From Patulibacter defluvii (GTDB lineage Bacteria > Actinomycetota > Thermoleophilia > Solirubrobacterales > Solirubrobacteraceae), in the NCBI RefSeq assembly GCF_034096925.1, contig NZ_JAWZSQ010000002.1, positions 62,001-126,000 on the forward strand: 64,000 nt of DNA, written 5' to 3'. Of the stretch, positions 17,322-25,804 are shown piece after piece. The notes beneath the pieces were generated by a model that saw only the letters and a program-made list of their open reading frames with translations, did no database searches and was not told the origin of the DNA. Both the position numbers and the translations under genes were made by a program. Every line of letters starts with the position of its first letter. Positions within the stretch are counted from its first letter, which is position 1.

Positions 17322-18627
17322 GCCGGCCGCGAGCGCCGCCGAGCGGCGGACCGTCTGGGTCCTGGTCCTCTCCACGGCGCTCTGCTTCCTGGCGATCGGG
17401 TCGCACGTCGCCGTGCTGCCGCGGTTCGTCCGCGACGAGGTCGGGGCGGGGGCGACCGCGGTCGGGATCGCGATGGGGGCGACGGCCGCCGTCGCGCTGC
17501 TGCTGCGTCCGTGGGCGGGCGCGCTCAGCGACCGCGGCGGCCGGCGGCGGCCGGCGCTGGCCGGGGCGGTGGTGATGGCCGCCGGCTGCGCGCTGCTGGT
17601 GCCGGCCGGCTCGCTGCCGGTGATCGTGCTCGGCCGGATGCTGATCGGTGCCGGCGAGGCGGCCCTGACCGTCGTCACGATGGCCTGGATGGTCGACGTG
17701 GTGCCGGCCCACCGCCGCGGCCGCGCGCTCGGGGCCTACGGGATGAGCATCTGGTTCGGGCTGGCGCTGGGACCGCAGTGGAGCGTCGCCGTGCTCGACC
17801 AGTGGGGGTTCGGCTGGGTCTGGGCCAGCGGCGCGGTGCTGGGGCTGGCCTCGGGCCTGACGCTGCTGCTGCTGCGCGAGCCGGCGCGGGTCGCCCACGC
17901 GGCCGACGCGGCGGGACCGGCGGCCGACGGCGTCAGCGGCGGCGGGGCGGCGCCCGGCGAGATCGCCGCGGTGGCCGCCGGCAGTGCTCCGGCGGCCGGC
18001 GGCCGGCTGCGGCGCTGGTGGGCCGGGGTCCCGCACGGGGCGCTGCTGCCGGGCCTGGTCTTCGTGCTGGCCGCGTTCGGGCACGCGGTGCTGGAGAGCT
18101 TCGGCGTGCTGCACCTCGGCGGCCGCGGGCTCGATCAGGGCGGCGGGATCGGCGGCGCGGCCAGCATCTTCACGGTGATCGCGGTGGCGACCTTCCTCGG
18201 GCGGATGCTCGGCGGGCGGCTCTGCGACCGGATCGGCGCGATGCCGGTGGCCTTCGCCGCGGTCGTGCCGCTGATCGCCAGCTACGTCGTCTTCGCGTTC
18301 GCGTCGTCGTTCGCCGTCGCGGCGGTCGCGGCGGTGCTCTGCGGCTGCGGGCTGGCGCTCGCCTACCCGGCGCTCTCGATGATCGTCGCCGAGGCGGTGC
18401 CGCCGGCCCAGCGCGGCGCCGGCCTCGGGCTCTACATCGGGTCGATGGACGTCGCCTTCGGGGGCGGGGCGCTGCTCGGCGGGCTGGTCGTCTCGCTCAG
18501 CTCGACCGAGGCGGCGCTGGCCGGCTCGGCGGTGGTCGCGGTCGGCGCCTACCTGCCGCTGCTGGTGCTCCGCCGGCGGGGCCTCGGCCGCCCGCTCACG
18601 GCGGTCCCGGCCCCGGACCCGGCGTAG
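17305..18627 (+). CDS. MFS transporter with probable CTG start
   Basis: The protein has 12 predicted membrane segments, an MFS loop motif near LSDRGGRRRPALAG and a second copy near LCDRIGAMPV. The first ATG/GTG/TTG in frame is GTG 17413, which would delete most of helix 1 (TVWVLVLSTALCFLAIG). The frame is open upstream, and CTG at 17305 is preceded by GAGGGG at 4 nt, giving 440 aa and an intact first helix. CTG is therefore the best start. The gene overlaps the isochorismatase gene by 17 bp, so coupled translation is likely. It is a paralogue of the MFS gene at the left edge. Transported substrate unknown. Confidence 0.85.
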   Translation: MSTSAEPAASAAERRTVWVLVLSTALCFLAIGSHVAVLPRFVRDEVGAGATAVGIAMGATAAVALLLRPWAGALSDRGGRRRPALAGAVVMAAGCALLVPAGSLPVIVLGRMLIGAGEAALTVVTMAWMVDVVPAHRRGRALGAYGMSIWFGLALGPQWSVAVLDQWGFGWVWASGAVLGLASGLTLLLLREPARVAHAADAAGPAADGVSGGGAAPGEIAAVAAGSAPAAGGRLRRWWAGVPHGALLPGLVFVLAAFGHAVLESFGVLHLGGRGLDQGGGIGGAASIFTVIAVATFLGRMLGGRLCDRIGAMPVAFAAVVPLIASYVVFAFASSFAVAAVAAVLCGCGLALAYPALSMIVAEAVPPAQRGAGLGLYIGSMDVAFGGGALLGGLVVSLSSTEAALAGSAVVAVGAYLPLLVLRRRGLGRPLTAVPAPDPA

Positions 18628-18628
18628 T

Positions 18629-18670
18629 GGCGTCATCCCACCTTCGGCGGGGTGGGGGTGGGATGACGCC
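18629..18670. terminator. Perfect 14-bp hairpin between convergent operons
   Basis: GGCGTCATCCCACC (18629-18642) pairs perfectly with 18657-18670 across a 14-nt loop. It starts 2 nt after the MFS stop and ends 10 nt before the stop of the convergent RidA-family gene, so it can terminate both transcripts. Confidence 0.75.
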
Positions 18671-18679
18671 CGAACGGGG

Positions 18680-19072
18680 TCAGGCGGGGAGGGCGACGAT
18701 CGCGTCGACCTCGACCTGCGCGCCCTTCGGCAGCGCGGCGACCCCGACGGCGGCGCGGGCCGGCGGGTCGGCGGCGAACCAGCGCGCGTAGACCTCGTTG
18801 ACCTCGGCGAAGGCCGCCATGTCGGTCAGGTAGACGGTCGCGCGGACGACGTCGGCCATCGTCGCGCCGCTCGCCTCGACCACCGCCTGGAGGTTGCGCA
18901 GGGCCTGCTCGGCCTGCTCGGCGGGCGTCGTGCCGACCAGCTCGCCGCTGACCGGGTCGAGCGGCACCTGGCCGGAGCAGAACGCGAAGCCGCCGGCGGC
19001 GACGGCGTGGACGTAGGGGCCGATCGCGGCGGGCGCGTCGGGGGCGGTGATCGGGCGGCGGTCGCTGGCCAT
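18680..19072 (-). CDS. RidA/YjgF-family enamine/imine deaminase
   Basis: This 130-aa protein is a typical RidA: an N-terminal AAIGPYVHAVAAGGFAFCSGQVPLDP segment, Tyr20, the conserved arginine Arg106 in PPARAAVGVAALPKGAQVEVDAIVAL, and Glu121. RidA proteins form trimers and hydrolyse reactive 2-aminoacrylate-type enamines or imines made by PLP and FAD amine oxidising enzymes. That fits the PLP/FAD fusion and amine oxidase in this region. It follows the phosphotriesterase-family gene by 33 bp on the same strand and so shares its promoter and operators. Confidence 0.93.
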   Translation of the reverse strand: MASDRRPITAPDAPAAIGPYVHAVAAGGFAFCSGQVPLDPVSGELVGTTPAEQAEQALRNLQAVVEASGATMADVVRATVYLTDMAAFAEVNEVYARWFAADPPARAAVGVAALPKGAQVEVDAIVALPA

Positions 19073-19105
19073 GGGGTCTCCGGGGTCGGGGTCGGGGTCG
19101 GGCGC

Positions 19106-20119
19106 TCAGCGGCCGAAGAGCAGCCGGCGGGGGTTGTCGGTGAACATCCGGTCGAGGGTCGCGCGGTCGATGCCGGCGGCGACGGCGGCGTCGGCGAACT
19201 CGTCGAAGACGAAGGTCAGCCCCGGGCCGCCGAAGGCCGCCTGGTGCGAGCGCTGGCTGACGTCCTGCGAGAGCAGGATCCGGTCGCCGTAGCCCTGGTC
19301 GACGAGCGCCCGCAGGTACTCGACGCGCCGGCGCAGCTCGTGCTCGACGACGACGCCGGCGATCTTGACCGCCATCATGCAGTCGTACTCGACGTAGACG
19401 CCCCGCTTCAGCAGGTCGATCGAGTAGTCGAGGCTCTTGACCGTGTCGGTGTGGCCGATCACGATCCGCTCCGGCGCGACGCCCTCCTGGGTCAGGATGT
19501 CGATCTGGGTCTCGGCGGTCGGGAAGGTCGGGGCGTGGGTGGTGACCATCACGCCGGTGCGGGCGGCGGCCCGGCCGGAGGCCCGGAACGAGCGCTCCTC
19601 GAGCGCCGTCACGTAGGGCAGGTCGGACGCCACCTCGCCGATGAAGCCGGCCCGCACGCCGGTGCCCGGGATCTCGTGCTCGAGGTCGGCGACGAGGAAC
19701 TCGGCGATCGCGTCGGTCGAGTTGCGGTCGAACCACTCGGCGTCGCAGTAGTGGTGGAAGTAGTGGCCGGTGCCGAGGACGACGTTGACCCCGGTCGCCT
19801 CGGCCATCGCCTTGGTCGCCAGCACGTTGGCCACCGAGCGCGAGCCGGTGATCGGGTGCTGGACCTGGTCGGCCGGGTCCTTGGAGAAGTAGATCGGCGC
19901 GGCGTAGCGGCTCAGCTCGCCGTTGGTGACGTCCAGCAGCGTCCGGCCGCCGGCGGCCCGGAAGGCCTCGATGTCCGCCTGCCGCTCGTCCCAGACGGTC
20001 AGGAAGCCGTCGCGCGGCTCGGTCGGGTGGAGGTTCGCGAAGACGTGCTCGTGGGGCAGCGTGATCCCGAGCTCGTCCGGCCCGATCGGGCCGGTGACGG
20101 ACTGGACGACGTCGGACAT
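19106..20119 (-). CDS. Phosphotriesterase-family metal hydrolase
   Basis: The 337-aa TIM-barrel protein has the binuclear metal site of the phosphotriesterase family: His23-x-His25 (PHEHV), a bridging residue that is Glu162 (GFIGEVA) instead of the carboxylated lysine of true phosphotriesterase, His195 (TTHAPT), His223 (IGHTD) and Asp286 (LLSQDVS). Glu at the bridge marks the Php-like/lactonase branch. A lactonase or cyclic ester/amide hydrolase is therefore more likely than an organophosphate hydrolase. A -35 TTGTGG, 17-bp spacer and -10 TAGGAT lie upstream, overlapped by paired operators, placing it in the GntR regulon together with RidA. Confidence 0.88.
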   Translation of the reverse strand: MSDVVQSVTGPIGPDELGITLPHEHVFANLHPTEPRDGFLTVWDERQADIEAFRAAGGRTLLDVTNGELSRYAAPIYFSKDPADQVQHPITGSRSVANVLATKAMAEATGVNVVLGTGHYFHHYCDAEWFDRNSTDAIAEFLVADLEHEIPGTGVRAGFIGEVASDLPYVTALEERSFRASGRAAARTGVMVTTHAPTFPTAETQIDILTQEGVAPERIVIGHTDTVKSLDYSIDLLKRGVYVEYDCMMAVKIAGVVVEHELRRRVEYLRALVDQGYGDRILLSQDVSQRSHQAAFGGPGLTFVFDEFADAAVAAGIDRATLDRMFTDNPRRLLFGR

Positions 20120-20136
20120 GGGTCTCCGGGGGTCGG

Positions 20137-20175
20137 ATGGATCCTTGGATCCTACCCCCGGAGTTTTGTATCCAC
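20137..20175 (-). promoter_or_regulatory. Promoter overlapped by paired GntR-type operators
   Basis: TTGGATCCTA (20145-20154) and TTGTATCCAC (20166-20175) have centres 21 bp apart. A further copy, ATGGATCCTT, lies at 20137-20146. Read on the minus strand, the sites contain the -10 TAGGAT and, 17 bp before it, a -35 TTGTGG, so a bound regulator would cover the promoter of the phosphotriesterase-ridA operon. Confidence 0.75.
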
Positions 20176-20207
20176 AATGCCGAGTGGCGGACCCCGTCCG
20201 CCGCCGG

Positions 20208-21860
<1,653 letters not shown>

Positions 21861-21947
21861 CCGACAGACGGTAGCGGGACGCCTGCACCGACCCCGGCAC
21901 GGTGGCGCCGAGGACGGCGTCCACCACTCGCTGGTACGGTCCCGGAC

Positions 21948-24944
21948 ATGCGTCCAGGCTGGAGGAGCGGGCGCGGGGCCACGGCCGTCCGGTCGTGGCC
22001 CTCGCCGTTGCGTGGCAAGCGGGCCCGGCACGAGCTGGCCGTGCTCGGACCGGTGCTCGCGCTCGGCGCGCTGCTGCGCGGAGCGCTCTTCCTGGCCGCC
22101 TCGCCGGCGCTGCTGAACAACGCCGACGCGGTCTCGTTCCTGGAGCTGGGCGCGGCCGGGTCGACGGTCGGCGACGCCCTCCACCCGCCGGGCTACCCGC
22201 TGTTCCTGCACGCGGCTTTCGCGCTGCTCGGCTCGGCGACCGCGGTCACCGTCCTCCAGCACCTGCTCGGCCTGGCCGCGGCGGCGATGCTCTACGCCGC
22301 CGTCAGGCTGCTCGGCGGCGCGCGCTGGGTGGCGGCCGGGGTGGCGCTGGTCGCCGCCTGCTCGGGCGACGTCGTCGTGCTCGCCCACACCTACGTCAGC
22401 GAGACGCCGTTCCTGTTCCTGCTCGCGGCGGCGACGCTGCTGGCCGCGCTCGCCGTCCGTCCCGCCGTCCGCGCGCGGCCGCGGCGGCTGGTCGCCGTCG
22501 GCCTCGGGCTCGGCGCGGTCTTGGCCGCGGCGGTGATCGTGCGGACGGTCGGCCTGCTGCTGCTGCCGGTCGTCGGCCTGTGGCTGCTGGCGCACCGTCC
22601 GGCCCCGCGGTCGGCGGCGGTGCTCGCGGCGGCGGCGATCGGCGTCGTCGCCGTGCTCGGGCCCTACCTGCTCCACCGCCAGCACGTGACCGGCTCGTTC
22701 AGCTTCTCGCCGACCGCGGGCTGGAGCGCCTACGGACGGGTGGCGCAGATCGCCGAGTGCTCGCGGATCGCCGTCCCGGCCGACGCCGCCGGGCTCTGCG
22801 AGTCGGAGCCGGGAGGCGCCGCGCGCCGGCCCGACGTCCGCGCCTACTGGTTCGACCCCGAGCGCTCGCCGGCGCTGCGCGAGTTCGGCGGCGCCCCGCG
22901 CGGCGACGCGACCCTGAACCGGATGGCGGCGGCGGTCAACGCCCGCCAGCGGGCCGACGCGATGGCGCTGCGGATGCGCGACGCGATCCGCCAGGCGTGG
23001 CCGGCCTTCGCCCGCCGGCGGGCGGCCCAGATCGAGGGGCCGGACGGCGAGTTCCCGGCCGACCTGCGGTGGGCCTACGCCGAGCAGGGCGCGCTGCGCG
23101 TCCTCGCCGAGCACGGCTGGGGCGGCCGCTACCACCGCAGCGACGGCGGGGTCGTCGCCGCGGCCCGGATCCAGGCGCTGGTGCGGGTCCCGCCGTGGGC
23201 GCTGCTGCCGGCCGCGCTGCTGGTGCTGCTGGCGCTGTTCCGGACCCGCGGGCGCCGGCGGCCGATCGCGCTGCTCGGCGGCGCGGCCTTCGTCCTGATC
23301 GCGGGCTCGGCGGCGATCCAGCTCTACAACCCGCGCTACGCGGTGCCGGCCGCGCCGCTGGCGGTCGCCGCCGGCCTGCTGGCGGCCCAGGCGCTGGGCG
23401 TGCCGCAGCGGACCCGCGAGCTGCTGCGCCGCGCCCGCCGGGCGTGGGGCCGGGGCCAGGCCCGCGCGGCGCTGCGGCGCGCGGGCACGACGGTCGCCGC
23501 CGCCCCGCCGGCGCTGCTGGTGGTGCTGGCCGGCGCCGCGGTGCTGCGGCTGGCGACGACGCTGGCGCTGCGGCCGGCGATCGACGACCGCACGAGCGCG
23601 ATCGCCGCCCTCGACCAGGGGCGCAGCGGGCTCTGGTCCGACCTGATCGACCCGCCGGCCCACGCGCTCTGGTCGCGGACCGCCGACCTGCTCCAGCTGG
23701 GCCCGCTGGCGGTGGTCTCGGTCGAGCACCTGATCGGGGTCCTGACGGCGCTGCTCGCCTACCTGGCCGCGCGGCGGCTGCGGGCGCCGGTCTGGGCCGC
23801 GGTGGTGGCGGCGGCGATCGTCGGCTGGGATCCCGACCGCGCGCTCCAGGAGCACCTGGCGGGTGTCTCGAGCGTGGCGACCGCCGCCGCGCTGGGCGCG
23901 TTCCTGCTGGCCGCCCGCCGGCCCGGTCCGGGCCGCTCGCTGGCCGCCGGCGGGCTGCTGTCGGTGGCGCTGCTGCACGTCGCCGGGACGACCGCGGTCG
24001 CGATCCTGGCCGTGGTCGCGGTGGCGTTGCTGGTCGCCCGCCTGCGCCGGCGGGCGGCGCCGACGGTGGCGCTGGTCGCGCTGCCGGCCTGCGCCCTGGG
24101 GCTGGTCGCGATCGACCGCTGGGACGTGGCCGGCGGACCGCTGCGGATCGACGCGTCGGCGCCCTTCGCCCGCTACGTCGCGGCGGTCGAGCAGGTTCCC
24201 TGCCCGCGCGGCCTCGACCCCGACCTGCGGCCGCTCTGTGCCCCGCCCGGCGAGCCGCGGACCCGCAACGCCGCCGCGATCCGGGTCCGGGCGACCGCTC
24301 CCGGCGACGCCGCCCGCCAGCGCTGGCTGCTCGAGCGGTGGCTGGCGCAGGCCGGACGCGAGCGGCCGCTGCCGAGCGCGCTGCTCGGCTCGCGGTGGTG
24401 GGCGCGGTGGATCCAGGGGCGGACGCTGCAGGGGGTCGACGCCGGTCGCCGCGACGCGGTCGCCGGCGCCTGGCGCGACGCGGTCGAGCGGATGCGGGAG
24501 GAGCAGGACGGGCAGCGGCCGGCGCCGCCCGCCGACCCCGGCCGGACCTCGCGCCCGCCGCGGCCGCAGCCCGCCCGCCGGCCGCTGCCGACGACGACGA
24601 TCGCCCAGCACGCGCCGCTGCACGCGATCGCCTGGCTGCAGGCGCTGGTCCGCCGCCCCGGCCTGCGGGTGCCGGCGATCGTGGCGCTGGTGCTGCTGAG
24701 CGTCGTCGCCGCCGTCCGCCGCCGGCTCGCGCGGGTGCTGCTGGCGGCGATCGTGGTCTGCGCCCTGGCGCCGGCGACGATGGTCGGCCTGCTGCTGGCG
24801 ACCGGCCTGCTGGCCGTGGCGGGGGCCGCGGGGGCGGGGGTGCTGGCCGAGCGGCTGGCCGGCGGGGCACGTCCGACGGGCGGGCGGATCCGGGCCCGGC
24901 GACGGCGTGGCCACGCGCGGGGCGCCGTGCTACCTTCCAATTGA
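21948..24944 (+). CDS. Large membrane protein with two tandem GT-C-like halves
   Basis: The 998-aa protein is rich in transmembrane helices. Residues about 20-490 look like a GT-C/ArnT-type glycosyltransferase with an early acidic motif LLNNADAVSFLELG, then LHPPGYPLFLHAAF and a soluble loop around 260-380. Residues about 510-900 repeat the plan: IDDRTSAIAALDQG, IDPPAHALWSRTADLL, then a helix bundle and a second soluble loop with paired cysteines (QVPCPRGLDPDLRPLCAPPG). A Pro/Arg-rich linker and more helices close the protein. The second copy has lost most of the HPPGYP motif. It may transfer a sugar from a polyprenyl-phosphate donor to cell-wall glycan, but activity is unproven. ATG 21948 lies 7 nt after TACGGT, suggesting a leaderless mRNA. 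Confidence 0.8.
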   Translation: MRPGWRSGRGATAVRSWPSPLRGKRARHELAVLGPVLALGALLRGALFLAASPALLNNADAVSFLELGAAGSTVGDALHPPGYPLFLHAAFALLGSATAVTVLQHLLGLAAAAMLYAAVRLLGGARWVAAGVALVAACSGDVVVLAHTYVSETPFLFLLAAATLLAALAVRPAVRARPRRLVAVGLGLGAVLAAAVIVRTVGLLLLPVVGLWLLAHRPAPRSAAVLAAAAIGVVAVLGPYLLHRQHVTGSFSFSPTAGWSAYGRVAQIAECSRIAVPADAAGLCESEPGGAARRPDVRAYWFDPERSPALREFGGAPRGDATLNRMAAAVNARQRADAMALRMRDAIRQAWPAFARRRAAQIEGPDGEFPADLRWAYAEQGALRVLAEHGWGGRYHRSDGGVVAAARIQALVRVPPWALLPAALLVLLALFRTRGRRRPIALLGGAAFVLIAGSAAIQLYNPRYAVPAAPLAVAAGLLAAQALGVPQRTRELLRRARRAWGRGQARAALRRAGTTVAAAPPALLVVLAGAAVLRLATTLALRPAIDDRTSAIAALDQGRSGLWSDLIDPPAHALWSRTADLLQLGPLAVVSVEHLIGVLTALLAYLAARRLRAPVWAAVVAAAIVGWDPDRALQEHLAGVSSVATAAALGAFLLAARRPGPGRSLAAGGLLSVALLHVAGTTAVAILAVVAVALLVARLRRRAAPTVALVALPACALGLVAIDRWDVAGGPLRIDASAPFARYVAAVEQVPCPRGLDPDLRPLCAPPGEPRTRNAAAIRVRATAPGDAARQRWLLERWLAQAGRERPLPSALLGSRWWARWIQGRTLQGVDAGRRDAVAGAWRDAVERMREEQDGQRPAPPADPGRTSRPPRPQPARRPLPTTTIAQHAPLHAIAWLQALVRRPGLRVPAIVALVLLSVVAAVRRRLARVLLAAIVVCALAPATMVGLLLATGLLAVAGAAGAGVLAERLAGGARPTGGRIRARRRRGHARGAVLPSN

Positions 24945-24965
24945 TGGCGCGATCACCCGCGCCTC

Positions 24966-25006
24966 CCGGACGAGAGGGCGCGCCGTACCCGGAACGACGA
25001 CGGCGC
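24966..25006 (+). promoter_or_regulatory. Guanidine-III riboswitch (ykkC-III)
   Basis: The 41-nt element has the conserved parts of the guanidine-III class: CCGGACGAG (24966-24974), GCGCCGUACCCGG (24980-24992) and GACGGCGC (24999-25006). Stem 1 pairs CCGG 24966-24969 with 24989-24992. Stem 2 pairs GCGCCGU 24980-24986 with ACGGCGC 25000-25006 (7 bp perfect). The two interleave as the class-specific pseudoknot. GGAGG (25011-25015) and the ATG of a Gdx-type exporter follow directly, as expected for a translational ON switch. Compared from memory with the Thermobifida fusca example. Confidence 0.9.
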
Positions 25007-25024
25007 TCGCGGAGGACGGACCTC

Positions 25025-25348
25025 ATGTCCTGGATCATGTTGGCGGCCGCCGGCCTGCTCGAGGTGGTGTGGGCGATCGCCATGAAGCACAGCGACGGCC
25101 TGACCCGGCCGCTCGAGACCTCGATCTTCGTCGTCGCCGCCGTGGCCAGCTTCTGGCTGCTGGCCCAGGCGCTGCGCGACCTGCCCGTCGGGACCGGCTA
25201 CGCGGTCTGGACCGGGATCGGCGCGATCGGCGCCGCCACCGTCGGGATCGTCTTCCTGAGCGAGGCGGTCAACCCGGCGCGGCTGGCCAGCCTCGGCCTG
25301 GTGGCGATCGGGATCGTCGGCCTGGCCCTCAGCTCGACGACCCACTGA
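25025..25348 (+). CDS. gdx: Guanidinium exporter of the SMR family (Gdx/SugE)
   Basis: The 107-aa protein has four membrane helices. The first (MLAAAGLLEVVWAIAMKHSDG) carries the Gdx signature Glu13 and Trp16, not the GTT motif of EmrE/Qac multidrug pumps. Helix 2 contains the FWLLAQALRDLPVGTGYAVW stretch including the Gdx-type serine/tyrosine region. Gdx works as an antiparallel dimer exchanging guanidinium for protons. The guanidine-III riboswitch 19 nt upstream confirms the assignment. ATG 25025 has GGAGG at 9 nt. A 13-bp terminator hairpin follows, so this is a single-gene unit. Confidence 0.95.
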   Translation: MSWIMLAAAGLLEVVWAIAMKHSDGLTRPLETSIFVVAAVASFWLLAQALRDLPVGTGYAVWTGIGAIGAATVGIVFLSEAVNPARLASLGLVAIGIVGLALSSTTH

Positions 25349-25355
25349 CGACGAG

Positions 25356-25384
25356 CCGCGCGCCCGGCGGGGCCGGGCGCGCGG
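25356..25384 (+). terminator. Terminator hairpin after gdx
   Basis: CCGCGCGCCCGGC (25356-25368) pairs perfectly with 25372-25384 around a GGG loop, 7 nt after the gdx stop codon. There is no T-run. Confidence 0.75.
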
Positions 25385-25768
25385 ACGAGGGTCGGGACCG
25401 CCTCGGCGACCCGCGATGCCGGGCGCGGCGCGCGCGCCCGGTGGACCGGCCGGCGCACGAGACGGCCGGTCCACCGGGCGACGCACGCCACCCACGGCGG
25501 GGGCTGCCACCCCCGGTACTGCCAGGTCCCGCGCGCCCCACCCGGGAGAGGAAAGGGACAGGAGGACGCGCGGGCCTTGGTCGCCCGCCCACGCAGACGA
25601 CGGCGACCAAGCGGGACGGCTATCGCCGGCGACACTCCCGGAGCGGTGTGGCGTCAGGCGGCGAATCGGCCATACCTGGAAAGTAGATCAGAATTAGAGA
25701 AATTGCAAGTCCCGGTGGCGGGCCGACCGTGTCCGGGGCGCTCGCCGCCCGCGGGTGGCGGGCGCCCG
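25385..25768. other. Intergenic region with several strong hairpins
   Basis: No convincing gene is seen in this stretch between gdx and the J-domain gene. It contains a perfect 18-bp inverted repeat (25435-25452 with 25463-25480, 10-nt loop GCGCACGAGA), a short GGGGG/CCCCC hairpin near 25499-25515, and a 10-bp repeat CTTGGTCGCC (25576-25585) with 25602-25611. About 40 nt of unusually AT-rich DNA lies near 25672-25712. It could be a 3' structured RNA, an uncharacterised ncRNA or a remnant. I do not recognise RNase P, tmRNA, SRP or 6S motifs. Confidence 0.5.
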
Positions 25769-25797
25769 TTGGTCGCTCCGGCGCGGCCCGCTAACCT
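25769..25797 (+). promoter_or_regulatory. Leaderless-type promoter for the J-domain gene
   Basis: A -35 TTGGTC (25769-25774), 17-bp spacer and -10 TAACCT (25792-25797) place the expected transcription start at or next to ATG 25805. That start has no ribosome binding site. Confidence 0.55.
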
Positions 25798-25804
25798 CGG
25801 TGGG

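Noticed and set aside
24945..25020. Guanidine-II (mini-ykkC) riboswitch
   Set aside because: Two ACGA sequences exist, but they are not loops of two similar hairpins; pairing fits the guanidine-III pseudoknot much better.
25385..25804. RNase P, tmRNA, SRP RNA or tRNA in the structured gap
   Set aside because: Short matches such as GAGGAAAG were seen but the other invariant motifs and a tRNA T-loop are missing.
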